Assembly (NCBI GenBank): GCA_020725025.1
Contig: DYFV01000050.1
Location: 1-38,897, forward strand
Source of the DNA: Azoarcus sp.
Lineage (GTDB): Bacteria; Pseudomonadota; Gammaproteobacteria; Burkholderiales; Rhodocyclaceae
Direction of reading: 5' to 3'
DNA: 38,897 nt
Part shown: positions 16,530 through 25,979 of the stretch, one piece after another
Layout of the letters: every line of letters begins with the position of its first letter
How positions within the stretch are numbered: the first letter of the stretch is position 1
Translations under genes and position numbers: made by a program
The notes under the pieces: generated by a model
The model's database searches: none
What the model was told of the DNA's origin: nothing
Seen by the model: the letters and a program-made list of their open reading frames with translations, nothing else

Positions 16530-16547
16530 ACACGAGGAGATAAGACG

Positions 16548-17798
16548 ATGCAGCATTACTCAGGGTTCGGGCTCCTCAAGCACGGCCTCAGCTACCACGA
16601 GAACTGGCAGCGCGCCTGGCGCAATCCGGAGCGCAAGTCGAAGTACGACATCATCATCGTGGGCGGCGGCGGACACGGGCTGGCGACCGCCTACTACCTC
16701 GCCAAGGAGCACGGCATCACCAACGTCGCGGTGGTGGAGAAGGGCTGGCTGGGCGGCGGCAACACCGCGCGCAACACCACCATCGTGCGCTCCAACTACC
16801 TGTGGGACGAGGCCGCCTGGCTCTACGAGCACGCCATGAAGCTGTGGGAGGGGCTGTCCCAGGACCTCAACTACAACGTGATGTTCTCCCAGCGCGGGGT
16901 CATGAACCTGGGTCACACGCTGCAGGACATGCGCGACATCCATCGCCGGGTCAATGCCAACCGCCTGAACGGCATCGACGGCGAGGTGCTCGACGTGCGC
17001 CAGATCCAGGAGATCGTGCCGATCATGGACTGCTCGCGCAACACCCGCTACCCGGTGATCGGCGCGTCCTGGCAGCCGCGCGGCGGGGTGGCCCGCCACG
17101 ACGCGGTGGCCTGGGGCTTCGCCCGCGGCGCCGACGCCCTGGGCGTGGACCTCCTGCAGCAGACCGAGGTGACCGGCGTGCGCGTGAGCGGCGGCAAGGT
17201 GCTGGGCGTGGAGACCAACCGCGGCTTCATCGCGGCGAACACGGTCGGCGTGGTCGCCGCCGGCAACTCCAGCGTCATCGCCAAGATGGCGGGCCTGCGC
17301 CTGCCGCTGGAGTCCCATCCGCTGCAAGCCCTCGTCTCGGAGCCCCTGAAGCCGGTGCTCGACACGGTTGTCATGTCCAACCACGTCCACGGCTACGTCA
17401 GCCAGTCGGACAAGGGCGACCTGGTGATCGGCGCGGGCATCGACGGCTACAACGGCTACGGCCAGCGCGGCAGCTACCCGACCATCGAGCACACCCTGCA
17501 GGCCATCGTCGAGCTCTTCCCGATGTTCTCGCGGGTGCGCATGAACCGCCAGTGGGGCGGCATCGTCGATACCTGCCCCGACGCCTGCCCGATCATCTCG
17601 GCGACCAAGGTCGGCGGCCTCTTCTTCAACTGCGGCTGGGGCACAGGCGGCTTCAAGGCCACCCCGGGCTCGGGCAACGTGTTCGCGGCCACCCTCGCCG
17701 CGGGCAAGGCGCACCCGCTCGCCGCACCGTTCTCCATCGACCGGTTCATCTCCGGAAAACTCATCGACGAGCACGGCGCCGCCGGCGTCGCACACTGA
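16548..17798 (+). CDS. soxB: Sarcosine oxidase beta subunit SoxB
   Basis: Catalytic subunit of heterotetrameric sarcosine oxidase, which oxidises sarcosine at its FAD and passes electrons to a covalent FMN. It has 416 residues. The dinucleotide-binding motif [19 protein letters not shown] begins around residue 33, and [14 protein letters not shown] follows. His184 in [17 protein letters not shown] corresponds in position to the histidine that covalently holds FMN in this family. The C-terminal FAD end [17 protein letters not shown] is intact. Shine-Dalgarno GAGGAGA precedes ATG 16548. It is followed directly by soxD, soxA and soxG. Confidence 0.97.
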   Translation: MQHYSGFGLLKHGLSYHENWQRAWRNPERKSKYDIIIVGGGGHGLATAYYLAKEHGITNVAVVEKGWLGGGNTARNTTIVRSNYLWDEAAWLYEHAMKLWEGLSQDLNYNVMFSQRGVMNLGHTLQDMRDIHRRVNANRLNGIDGEVLDVRQIQEIVPIMDCSRNTRYPVIGASWQPRGGVARHDAVAWGFARGADALGVDLLQQTEVTGVRVSGGKVLGVETNRGFIAANTVGVVAAGNSSVIAKMAGLRLPLESHPLQALVSEPLKPVLDTVVMSNHVHGYVSQSDKGDLVIGAGIDGYNGYGQRGSYPTIEHTLQAIVELFPMFSRVRMNRQWGGIVDTCPDACPIISATKVGGLFFNCGWGTGGFKATPGSGNVFAATLAAGKAHPLAAPFSIDRFISGKLIDEHGAAGVAH

Positions 17799-17813
17799 CG
17801 GGAGCAGGCCGAC

Positions 17814-18116
17814 ATGCTGCACATCTACTGTCCTCACTGCGAGGAGTACCGCGAAGAGGAAGAGTTTCGCCCCAAGGGCGAGGCTCACATCGCCCGCCCG
17901 AAGGCGCCCGAGGAGACCAGTGACGAGGCCTGGGGCGACTACCTCTTCTTCCGCAAGAACCCGCGGGGCGTGCACCACGAGCAGTGGTTCCACGCCGCCG
18001 GCTGCCGCAAGTTCTTCAACGTCACGCGCCACACGGTGAGCTACGAGATCCTCGAAACCTACAAGGTGGGCCAGCAGCCGACGGCCGGAACCACCGAGAA
18101 AAGGGCCGCAAAATGA
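17814..18116 (+). CDS. soxD: Sarcosine oxidase delta subunit SoxD
   Basis: Small zinc-binding subunit of heterotetrameric sarcosine oxidase, 100 residues, typical length. The zinc ligands known from the family are visible as Cys6 and Cys9 (IYCPHC) with His60 and Cys64 (WFHAAGCRKFFN). GGAGCAGG lies before ATG 17814. Its stop overlaps the soxA start (ATGA), indicating translational coupling. Confidence 0.97.
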   Translation: MLHIYCPHCEEYREEEEFRPKGEAHIARPKAPEETSDEAWGDYLFFRKNPRGVHHEQWFHAAGCRKFFNVTRHTVSYEILETYKVGQQPTAGTTEKRAAK

Positions 18117-21100
18117 GCCAACGCAACCGTCTCGATCGCGGGGGGCGGATCGACCGCTCCCGTCCGCTGCGTTTCACCTTCAACGGCGTCTCCTACCAGG
18201 GCTACGCCGGCGACACCCTCGCCTCGGCGCTGCTCGCCAACGGCGTGGACGTGGTCAACCGCAGCTTCAAGTACTCGCGCGTCCGCGGCATCGTCGCCGC
18301 CGGGGCCGAGGAGCCGAACGCCATCGTCCAGCTCGGGGCGAGCGAGGCCGCCCAGGTGCCCAACGTGCGCGCCACCCAGCAGGCGCTCTACGACGGCCTG
18401 GTGGCGACCAGCACCAACGGCTGGCCCAACGTCGAGCGCGACGTGATGGGCGTCGTGGGCGAGCTGGGCGGCCGCTTCATGCCCCCGGGCTTCTACTACA
18501 AGACCTTCATGGCGCCGGCCGCCATGTGGCCCAAGTACGAGAAGTACATCCGCAAGGCCGCGGGCCTCGGGCGCAGCCCGAAAGAGCGCGACCCCGACAT
18601 CTACGACCATGTGAACCGCCACTGCGACGTGCTGGTGGTCGGCGCCGGCCCCGCGGGCCTCGCGGCGGCGCTGGCCGCCGGTCGCAGCGGCGCGCGGGTG
18701 ATCCTGTGCGACGAGCAGGAGGAGATGGGCGGCTCGCTCCTCGACTCCCGCGAGAAGATCGACGACCGCCCCGCCGCCGACTGGGTCGCAGAGGTGCTCG
18801 CCGAGCTCGCCGCCATGCCGGAGGTGCTGCTGCTGCCGCGCACCACCGCCAACGGCTACCACGACCACAACTTCGTGACCCTGCACGAGCGCCGCACCGA
18901 ACATCTCGGCGACACCGCCCCCAGCCTCGGCGGCCGCCGCCAGGTGCGTGCCCGCATGCACCGCGTGCGCGCCGCGCAGGTGGTGCTCGCCACCGGCACC
19001 CACGAGCGTCCGCTGGTGTACGCCCACAACGACGTGCCCGGCAACATGGTGGCCGGAGCGATCTCCACCTACATCCGCCGCTACGCGGTGGCGCCGGGGC
19101 GGCGGCTGGTGCTGTCCACCACCAACGACCACGCCTATCGCGCCGCGCTCGACTGGCACGGCGCCGGGCGCGAGGTGGTGGCCATCGTCGACGCCCGCGA
19201 CAACCCGAACGGCGACCTGGTCTCCGAGGCGCGGGCGCTGGGCATCCGCGTCATCACCGGCGCCGCGGTGATCGAGACGCGCGGCAAGAAGCGCGTGTCG
19301 GCGGCCCTCGTCGCGCCGATCGATCCGGTCGGCTTCCGCGTGCGCGGCCCGGTCGAGGAACTCGCCTGCGACACCGTGGCGAGCTCGGGCGGCTACAGCC
19401 CGGTGGTCCACCTGGCGGCCCATACCGGGGCGCGCCCCGAGTGGCGCGACGACATCCTCGGCTTCGTGCCCGGCAAGGTGAAGGGCATGATCCCCGCCGG
19501 CGGGGTGGTCGGTCGCATGGGACTTCACGAGGCGCTCGCCGACGGCGTGGAGGCCGGCAGCCGGGCGCTCGCCGAGGCGGGCTTCAAGCCCGGTACGGTT
19601 GCGCTGCCCAAGGTGCGCCGTGTGCGCGAGGGCAAGGCCGTGGCCCTCTATCAGGTGCCCCACGTGAAGCCCGCCATGCGCGCGCCCAAGCAGTTCGTCG
19701 ACCAGCAGAACGACGTCACCGCCGCCGGCATCGAGCTCGCCACCCGGGAGGGCTTCGAGTCGATCGAGCACGTCAAGCGCTACACCGGCATGGGCTTCGG
19801 CACCGACCAGGGCAAGCTCGGCAACATCAACGGCATGGCGATCGCGGCGCGCTGCCTGAAGCAGACGATTCCCGACACCGGCACGACGGTGTTCCGCCCG
19901 AACTACACCCCGATCACCTTCGGCGCGATCGCCGGGCGCCACTGCCGCGAGTTCTTCGACCCGCGCCGCTACACCGCGCTGCAGGCCTGGCACGTGGCCC
20001 ATGGGGCGAAGTTCGAGGAGGTCGGCCAGTGGATGCGCCCGTGGTACTTCCCCCGCGGCAACGAGACCATGCACGACGCGGTGCAGCGCGAATGCCGCGC
20101 CGTGCGCGAGTCCGTCGGCATCCTCGACGCCTCGACCCTGGGCAAGATCGAGATCCAGGGCAAGGACGCGCGCGAGTTCCTGAACCGGCTCTACACCAAC
20201 AGCTGGACCAAGCTCGACGTCGGCAAGTGCCGCTACGGCCTCATGTGCAAGGACGACGGCATGGTGATGGACGACGGCGTCACCGCCTGCCTGGGCGAGA
20301 ACCACTTCCACATGACCACCACCACCGGCGGCGCCGCGGCGGTGCTCGACTGGATGGAGCTGTGGCACCAGACGGAATGGCCGGAGCTGGAGGTGTACTT
20401 CAACTCGGTCACCGACCACTGGGCGGCGATGGCGATCAACGGCCCGAACGCGCGCAAGCTGCTGGCCGAGCTCACCGACATCGACCTCTCGCCCGACAAG
20501 TTCGGCTTCATGGACTGGCGGGCGGGGAACGTGGCCGGGGTGCCGGCGCGGGTCTTCCGCATCTCCTTCACCGGCGAGCTCTCCTACGAGATCAACGTGC
20601 AGGCCAACCATGCCATGCACGTGTGGGAGGCGCTCTTCGAGAAGGGCGAGAAGTACGGCCTCACCCCCTACGGCACCGAGACCATGCACGTGCTGCGCGC
20701 CGAGAAGGGTTTCATCATCGTCGGCCAGGACACGGACGGCTCGGTAACGCCCGAGGACCTCGGCATGCAGTGGTGCGTGGGCTACAAGAAGCCCTACTCG
20801 TGGATCGGGCGGCGCGCCCTGTCGCGCCCCGACACGAAGCGCGAGGACCGCAAGCAGCTTGTGGGCTTGAAGCCGCGCGATCCCAAGCTCGTACTCCAGG
20901 AGGGCGCGCAGATCGTGCTGGAGAAACAGGTCCGCATCCCGATGCCCATGGTCGGTCATGTGACCTCCAGCTATTTCAGCCCGACGCTGGGCCACGGCTT
21001 CGCCCTGGCGCTGGTCAAGGGCGGCAGCCAGCGCATCGGCCAGACCGTCTATCTGCCGATGGCCGACGGCAAGGTGCACGAGGCCGAGGTGGTGAGCCCG

Positions 21101-21139
21101 GTCTTCTACGATCCCAAGGGAGAGCGTCAGCATGTCTGA
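18113..21139 (+). CDS. soxA: Sarcosine oxidase alpha subunit SoxA
   Basis: Large subunit with NAD- and folate-binding parts; the folate site captures the methyl group as 5,10-methylene-THF. It has 1008 residues. Domain order: an N-terminal ubiquitin-like ferredoxin-type fold without cluster cysteines (about 15-100), a dinucleotide-binding flavoprotein domain (CDVLVVGAGPAGLAAALAAG from about 171; ATGTHERPLVYAHNDVPGNM around 300), and a C-terminal GcvT/aminomethyltransferase-like folate domain from about residue 625. In the latter, GILDASTLGKIEIQGKDA and FTGELSYEINV are typical. ATG 18113 overlaps the soxD stop by four bases and its end overlaps soxG by eight. Confidence 0.97.
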   Translation: MSQRNRLDRGGRIDRSRPLRFTFNGVSYQGYAGDTLASALLANGVDVVNRSFKYSRVRGIVAAGAEEPNAIVQLGASEAAQVPNVRATQQALYDGLVATSTNGWPNVERDVMGVVGELGGRFMPPGFYYKTFMAPAAMWPKYEKYIRKAAGLGRSPKERDPDIYDHVNRHCDVLVVGAGPAGLAAALAAGRSGARVILCDEQEEMGGSLLDSREKIDDRPAADWVAEVLAELAAMPEVLLLPRTTANGYHDHNFVTLHERRTEHLGDTAPSLGGRRQVRARMHRVRAAQVVLATGTHERPLVYAHNDVPGNMVAGAISTYIRRYAVAPGRRLVLSTTNDHAYRAALDWHGAGREVVAIVDARDNPNGDLVSEARALGIRVITGAAVIETRGKKRVSAALVAPIDPVGFRVRGPVEELACDTVASSGGYSPVVHLAAHTGARPEWRDDILGFVPGKVKGMIPAGGVVGRMGLHEALADGVEAGSRALAEAGFKPGTVALPKVRRVREGKAVALYQVPHVKPAMRAPKQFVDQQNDVTAAGIELATREGFESIEHVKRYTGMGFGTDQGKLGNINGMAIAARCLKQTIPDTGTTVFRPNYTPITFGAIAGRHCREFFDPRRYTALQAWHVAHGAKFEEVGQWMRPWYFPRGNETMHDAVQRECRAVRESVGILDASTLGKIEIQGKDAREFLNRLYTNSWTKLDVGKCRYGLMCKDDGMVMDDGVTACLGENHFHMTTTTGGAAAVLDWMELWHQTEWPELEVYFNSVTDHWAAMAINGPNARKLLAELTDIDLSPDKFGFMDWRAGNVAGVPARVFRISFTGELSYEINVQANHAMHVWEALFEKGEKYGLTPYGTETMHVLRAEKGFIIVGQDTDGSVTPEDLGMQWCVGYKKPYSWIGRRALSRPDTKREDRKQLVGLKPRDPKLVLQEGAQIVLEKQVRIPMPMVGHVTSSYFSPTLGHGFALALVKGGSQRIGQTVYLPMADGKVHEAEVVSPVFYDPKGERQHV

Positions 21140-21770
21140 TCTTGCGATTTTCGATGTCAATCCGACGGCGCGCGTCAAATCCGAGTCGCCGCTGGCCATG
21201 AGCCGCGTCACCGTGTCGACCCTCCGCCTTCCCCAGGGCGCCGGCGTCGCGATCCGCGAGCGCGCCTTCCTGGGTCACCTCATCCTGCGCGGCAGGGTTA
21301 CGGATCCGGGCTTCGTGGCGGGGGTCGAGGAGGCGCTGGGGCTGCCGCTCCCGCTCAAGGCGGGCGGCCTCGCGATCGGCGGCAAGGAGGAGGCGAGCAT
21401 CCAGTGGATGTCGCCCGACGAGTGGCTGATCATCGTGCCCGGCGGGCGCGAGTTCGAGACCGAGAAGCGGCTGCGCGCGGTCCTCGGCGGGCACTATGCC
21501 GTCATGAACGTGAGCGGCGGCCAGACCGTGCTCGAGCTCGCCGGCCCGGCCGTGCGCGAGATGCTGATGAAGTGCACCCCGTACGACGTGCATCCGCGCA
21601 ACTTCCCCGTCGGAAAGGGGGTCAGCACCGTGTTCGCCAAGAGCACGGCGCTCATCCGGCGCGTCGCCGACGAGCGCTGGGAGCTGGTCGTGCGCCGCAG
21701 CTTCGCCGACTACCTGTACCGCTGGGTGCTGGACGCGAGCGAAGAGTTCGGCGTCCACGTGGCGGAATGA
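21132..21770 (+). CDS. soxG: Sarcosine oxidase gamma subunit SoxG
   Basis: Gamma subunit of heterotetrameric sarcosine oxidase, 212 residues, full length, GcvT/YgfZ-like in fold. Visible family features are QWMSPDEWLII, VMNVSGGQTVLELAGP and the C-terminal ELVVRRSFADYLYRWVLDASEEFG. Its start lies inside the end of soxA (8-base overlap) with GGGAGAG as ribosome-binding site. It completes the soxBDAG set in the usual order. Confidence 0.95.
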   Translation: MSDLAIFDVNPTARVKSESPLAMSRVTVSTLRLPQGAGVAIRERAFLGHLILRGRVTDPGFVAGVEEALGLPLPLKAGGLAIGGKEEASIQWMSPDEWLIIVPGGREFETEKRLRAVLGGHYAVMNVSGGQTVLELAGPAVREMLMKCTPYDVHPRNFPVGKGVSTVFAKSTALIRRVADERWELVVRRSFADYLYRWVLDASEEFGVHVAE

Positions 21771-21813
21771 GGTCCGCCGTGACGATGGCGCCCGTCTGCG
21801 CGACGCCGCCGGC

Positions 21814-21841
21814 CCCGGATTCCGCTGTGGCTCCATCCGGG
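21814..21841. repeat. REP-like 28-bp hairpin, copy 2
   Basis: CCCGGATT at the start and CCATCCGGG at the end pair as a 7-bp stem. Same element as at 13451, inserted in the soxG-folB junction. Confidence 0.7.
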
Positions 21842-21888
21842 CCACGGGGGACCGCCCCGGCGCCGGTGGGCGCGCCGCCGCCGTGTAC

Positions 21889-21916
21889 CCCGGATTCCGC
21901 CGGGGCTCCGTCCGGG
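21889..21916. repeat. REP-like 28-bp hairpin, copy 3
   Basis: Second copy in the soxG-folB junction, starting 75 bp after copy 2 in the same orientation: CCCGGATTCCGC at the start and CCGTCCGGG at the end. One stem position differs from the other copies. Confidence 0.65.
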
Positions 21917-21922
21917 CGACGG

Positions 21923-22318
21923 GTGAGCGCACTGCCGCAGGCGGGCGACGACAGCATCTTCCTGCGCGGGCTGCGGGTGGACGCGCTGATCGGCGTCTAC
22001 GAGCACGAGCGCCACGCGCCGCAACCGCTCGTCGTCGATCTCGAGCTGGGCCTCGCCCACTCGCGCGGCTGCTTCAGCGACCGGATCAGCGACGCGGTCG
22101 ACTACGGCGCCGTCGTCGCCACGGTGCGCAGCCACGCGCTGCTCAACCGCTGCGAGCTGCTCGAAGCCTTCGCCCAGAACCTCGCCGACACCCTGCTCGC
22201 CGACTTCGACCTGCTGTCGGTCGCGGTGTCCGTCTCCAAGCCCGGCATCTTCGACGTGGCCGACAGCGTCGGCGTGTCGATCCGCCGGCGCCGGGTCCAT
22301 TCTCCGAGTTCCGCCTGA
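21923..22318 (+). CDS. folB: Dihydroneopterin aldolase FolB
   Basis: Folate-biosynthesis enzyme that converts dihydroneopterin to the hydroxymethyl-pterin precursor and glycolaldehyde. From GTG 21923 the product has 131 residues, close to the usual size. Family features: FLRGLRVDALIGVYEHER (catalytic Glu region), VVDLELGL, VDYGAVVATV, LLEAFAQNLAD and the C-terminal SVSKPGIF with the conserved Lys. An ATG at 21767, overlapping the soxG stop, is in frame and would add 52 Pro/Ala-rich residues encoded by the two REP-like repeats; I consider that start less likely but possible. Placing folB beside THF-dependent sarcosine oxidase and GlyA suggests extra folate supply when betaine is used. It ends one base before pyc. 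Confidence 0.88.
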   Translation: MSALPQAGDDSIFLRGLRVDALIGVYEHERHAPQPLVVDLELGLAHSRGCFSDRISDAVDYGAVVATVRSHALLNRCELLEAFAQNLADTLLADFDLLSVAVSVSKPGIFDVADSVGVSIRRRRVHSPSSA

Positions 22319-22319
22319 C

Positions 22320-25300
22320 ATGCATCACGCCCCCACCCCGCCGCGGCCTATCCGCAGCCTCCTCGTCGCCAACCGCAGCGAGATCGCCATCCGCGTCTTC
22401 CGCGCCGCCAACGAGATGGGCATCCGCACCGTCGCCATCTATGCCGACGAGGACCGCTTCGCGCTGCACCGCTTCAAGGCCGACGAGTCCTACCGCGTCG
22501 GCGAGGGGCGCCAGCCGATCGGCGCCTACCTCGACATCGACGACATCCTGCGCATCGCGAAGGAGGCGGGTGTCGACGCCATCCATCCGGGCTACGGCTT
22601 CCTCTCCGAGAACCCCGAGTTCGCCGAGGCCTGCGCCCGGGCGGGCATCGTCTTCATCGGGCCCGATGCGTCGATCATGCGCACCCTGGGCAACAAGGTC
22701 GCGGCGCGCGCCCTCGCCCAGTCGGCCGGCGTGCCGGTGGTGCCGGCCACCGGGGCGCTGCCCGCGGATTTCGAGGCGGCGCGGCGCGAGGCGGCCGCGA
22801 TCGGCTATCCCCTGATGCTCAAGGCGAGCTGGGGCGGCGGCGGGCGCGGCATGCGGGTGGTGGAGGACGAGGCGGCGCTCGGGCCGGCCCTGGAGGTCGC
22901 CCGCCGCGAGGCGCGCGCCGCCTTCGGCAACGACGAGGTGTATCTCGAGAAGCTGGTCGCGCGTGCCCGCCACGTGGAGGTGCAGGTCCTGGGCGACCTG
23001 CACGGCAAGCTGGTCCATCTCTTCGAGCGCGACTGCTCGGTGCAGCGGCGCAACCAGAAGGTGGTCGAGCGCGCCCCGGCACCCTATCTCGACGACGCGG
23101 CCAGGCAGGAGGTGTGCGGCCTCGCCCTGAGGCTCGCCCGGGCCGCCGGCTATACCCACGCCGGCACGGTCGAGTTCCTGATGGACGCGGACACCGGCGC
23201 CTTCTACTTCATCGAGGTCAATCCGCGCATCCAGGTCGAGCACACGGTGACCGAGCAGGTGACCGGCGTAGACATCGTGAAGGCGCAGATCCGCATCGCC
23301 GAGGGCGCGCGCATCGGCGAGCCGGAGGTGGTGCCGGAGCAGGCGGCGATCCGCCTCAACGGCCACGCGCTGCAGTGCCGCGTGACCACCGAGGATCCGG
23401 AGAACGGCTTCACCCCCGACTACGGCCGCATCACCGCCTACCGCAGCGCGGCCGGCTTCGGCCTGCGCCTCGACGGCGGCACCGCGTACAGCGGCGCCGT
23501 CATCACCCCCTTCTACGATTCGCTGCTGGTCAAGGTGACCGCCTGGGGCAACACCGCGGGCGAGGCGATCGCGCGCATGGACCGGGGGCTGCGCGAGTTC
23601 CGCGTGCGCGGGGTGTCCACCAACCTCAAGTTCCTGGAGAACGTCGTCGCGCACCCGTCCTTCCGCGACGGGTCGTGCACCACGCGCTTCATCGACGAGA
23701 CCCCCGAGCTCTTCCAGTTCAGCCCGGTGCGCGACCGCGCCACCCGGCTGCTCGAATTCCTCGGCGAGGTGGCGGTGAACGGCAACCCCGAGATGGCCGG
23801 GCGCAAGCGGCCGGAACAGCCGGTGCCGCGCGCCGTGCCGCCTGCCTGCGACCTCGCCGCGCCGGTGCCGCCGGGCACCCGCGACCGCCTGCGCGAGCTC
23901 GGCGCGGAGGGTTTCGCGCGCTGGATGAGGGACGAGCCGCGGGTGCTGGTCACCGACACGACCATGCGCGACGCGCACCAGTCCCTCTTCGCCACGCGCA
24001 TGCGCAGCGCCGACATGCTCGCGGTGGCGCCGCACTACGCCCGCCTCGCACCCCAGCTCTTCTCCCTCGAATGCTGGGGCGGCGCCACCTTCGACGTGGC
24101 GCTGCGCTTCCTCAAGGAGGATCCCTGGGAGCGGCTCGCCGGCCTGCGCGAGGCGGTGCCCAACATCCTCTTCCAGATGCTGTTGCGCGCCTCCAACGCG
24201 GTCGGTTACACCAACTACGCGGACAACGTGGTGCGCCACTTCGTGCGCCAGGCCGCGGACGGCGGCATCGACCTCTTCCGCGTGTTCGATTCCCTCAACT
24301 GGGTCGACAACATGCGGGTGGCGATCGACGCGGTGCGCGAGTCCGGCGCGCTGTGCGAAACGGCGATCTGCTACACCGGCGACCTGTTCGATCCCGCGCG
24401 TTCCAAGTACGACCTGCGCTACTACGTCGGTCTCGCCAAGGCGCTGGAGAAGGCCGGCGCGCATATTCTGGCGATCAAGGACATGGCCGGCGTGTGCCGT
24501 CCGCGCGCGGCGCGCGCGCTGGTGAAGGCGCTGAAGGAAGAGGTCGGGCTGCCGATCCACTTCCACAGCCACGACACCAGCGGCATCGCCGCGGCGAGCG
24601 TGCTCGCCGCGATCGACGCCGGCGCCGACGCGGTGGACGCCGCGATGGACGCCATGAGCGGCTTCACCTCCCAGCCCAACCTCGGCGCCATCGCCGCCGC
24701 CCTGGCGGGCACCGACCGCGATCCGGGGCTCGACCCGGGTGCCGTGCAGGCGCTGTCCCACTACTGGGAGGCGGTGCGCCGCCACTACGCGCCCTTCGAG
24801 CCGGAGCTGCGGGCGCCGACCTCGGACGTGTATCGCCACGAGATGCCCGGCGGTCAGTACACCAACCTGCGCGAGCAGGCCCGCGCCATGGGACTCGAGC
24901 ACCGCTGGCCGGAAGTCTCGCAGGCCTACGCGGACGTGAACCAGCTCTTCGGCGACATCGTGAAGGTCACGCCCACCTCCAAGGTGGTCGGCGACATGGC
25001 GCTGTTCATGGTGGCGAACGACCTGGAGCCGGCCGAGGTGCTCGACCCCGACAGGGAGATCGCCTTCCCGGACTCGGTGGTTTCGCTCTTCCGCGGCGAG
25101 CTGGGCTATCCGCCGGAGGGCTTCCCCCGCGCGCTCCAGGACAAGGTGCTGAAGGGCGCGGCGCCGCTCGCCGGACGCGCCGGGGACAGCCTGCCCCCGG
25201 TGGACCTGGACGCCGCCCGGGCCGAACTGGAGGCGCTGCTCGGCCGGCGCCCGACGGAGAACGAGCTCTCGTCCTTCCTCATGTACCCCAAGGTCTTCCG

Positions 25301-25784
25301 CGACTACGTGGAGCACCTGCAGCGCTTCGGCGACGTGTCGGTGCTGCCGACCGCGGCCTTCCTGCACGGCCTCTCCGACCGGGAGGAGATCGCGGTGGCG
25401 ATCGACCGCGGCAAGACCCTCTACATCCGCCAGATGGCGCGCAGCGAGACCGAGGACGAGGAGGGCCGCGTCAAGGTCTTCTTCGAGCTCAACGGTCAGC
25501 CGCGGGTGGTGCGGGTGCGGCGCGCCGGGGCCGAGCTCACGCGGCGCCATCCGCGCATGGAGGACGGCAACCCGGCGCACGTCGGCGCCCCCATGCCGGG
25601 TGCGGTGGTGACGGTGGCGGTGCGCGCCGGACAGAAGGTGCGCAAGGGCAGCCCGCTGGTTTCCCTGGAGGCGATGAAGATGGAGACGGTGATCACCGCC
25701 GAGCGCGACGCGGTCGTGTCGCGGGTGCTGGTCGCGCCGGGCGACCGGGTCGGCGCCAAGGATCTGCTGGTGGAGCTGAGCTGA
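22320..25784 (+). CDS. pyc: Pyruvate carboxylase, single chain
   Basis: Biotin enzyme that makes oxaloacetate from pyruvate, bicarbonate and ATP. It has 1154 residues, the usual full length. Biotin carboxylase spans about 10-460 (LLVANRSEIAIRVFRA; SWGGGGRGMRVV ATP-grasp loop; FIEVNPRIQVEHTVTE). The carboxyltransferase begins at about residue 538 (VLVTDTTMRDAHQSLFATRM; FSLECWGGATFDVA), followed by the OAD/tetramer region (DVYRHEMPGGQYTNL). The biotinyl domain has EAMKM with Lys1120. This distinguishes it from acetyl- or propionyl-CoA carboxylase alpha chains and from 2-oxoglutarate carboxylase. There is one base between folB and its ATG and no Shine-Dalgarno, so it is probably coupled to folB. 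It converts the pyruvate from SdaA to a TCA intermediate. Confidence 0.96.
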   Translation: MHHAPTPPRPIRSLLVANRSEIAIRVFRAANEMGIRTVAIYADEDRFALHRFKADESYRVGEGRQPIGAYLDIDDILRIAKEAGVDAIHPGYGFLSENPEFAEACARAGIVFIGPDASIMRTLGNKVAARALAQSAGVPVVPATGALPADFEAARREAAAIGYPLMLKASWGGGGRGMRVVEDEAALGPALEVARREARAAFGNDEVYLEKLVARARHVEVQVLGDLHGKLVHLFERDCSVQRRNQKVVERAPAPYLDDAARQEVCGLALRLARAAGYTHAGTVEFLMDADTGAFYFIEVNPRIQVEHTVTEQVTGVDIVKAQIRIAEGARIGEPEVVPEQAAIRLNGHALQCRVTTEDPENGFTPDYGRITAYRSAAGFGLRLDGGTAYSGAVITPFYDSLLVKVTAWGNTAGEAIARMDRGLREFRVRGVSTNLKFLENVVAHPSFRDGSCTTRFIDETPELFQFSPVRDRATRLLEFLGEVAVNGNPEMAGRKRPEQPVPRAVPPACDLAAPVPPGTRDRLRELGAEGFARWMRDEPRVLVTDTTMRDAHQSLFATRMRSADMLAVAPHYARLAPQLFSLECWGGATFDVALRFLKEDPWERLAGLREAVPNILFQMLLRASNAVGYTNYADNVVRHFVRQAADGGIDLFRVFDSLNWVDNMRVAIDAVRESGALCETAICYTGDLFDPARSKYDLRYYVGLAKALEKAGAHILAIKDMAGVCRPRAARALVKALKEEVGLPIHFHSHDTSGIAAASVLAAIDAGADAVDAAMDAMSGFTSQPNLGAIAAALAGTDRDPGLDPGAVQALSHYWEAVRRHYAPFEPELRAPTSDVYRHEMPGGQYTNLREQARAMGLEHRWPEVSQAYADVNQLFGDIVKVTPTSKVVGDMALFMVANDLEPAEVLDPDREIAFPDSVVSLFRGELGYPPEGFPRALQDKVLKGAAPLAGRAGDSLPPVDLDAARAELEALLGRRPTENELSSFLMYPKVFRDYVEHLQRFGDVSVLPTAAFLHGLSDREEIAVAIDRGKTLYIRQMARSETEDEEGRVKVFFELNGQPRVVRVRRAGAELTRRHPRMEDGNPAHVGAPMPGAVVTVAVRAGQKVRKGSPLVSLEAMKMETVITAERDAVVSRVLVAPGDRVGAKDLLVELS

Positions 25785-25812
25785 GCCGGGGGGGCGGCGC
25801 GCCCGCCCCGGC
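25785..25812 (+). terminator. GC-only hairpin directly after pyc
   Basis: Starting at the base after the pyc stop, about 12 base pairs form between 25785-25796 and 25800-25812 with one bulged G and a three-base loop. There is no T-run, so classical intrinsic termination is uncertain; it may instead protect the 3' end. It lies in the convergent gap between pyc and the minus-strand gene ending at 25980. Confidence 0.4.
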
Positions 25813-25979
25813 CGCAAACCGACATGCGATTTACGGAAAGGTGCCGGATGTAATCGATCGACATCCGCCCAACCCCTTCCTCTCCCATTCCTCCCTGGGG
25901 AGCACCTTTCCCTTTTCTTTCCGGCCGGGGGCGACCTCCGACGCCGCCGGCGATACGGCCGACCGGGCAGGTTCGCGGA

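Noticed and set aside
21767..21922. 52-residue N-terminal extension of FolB from ATG 21767
   Set aside because: It is encoded by two copies of a dispersed palindrome and is low complexity; GTG 21923 gives a normal-length FolB. Kept as an alternative, not as the call.
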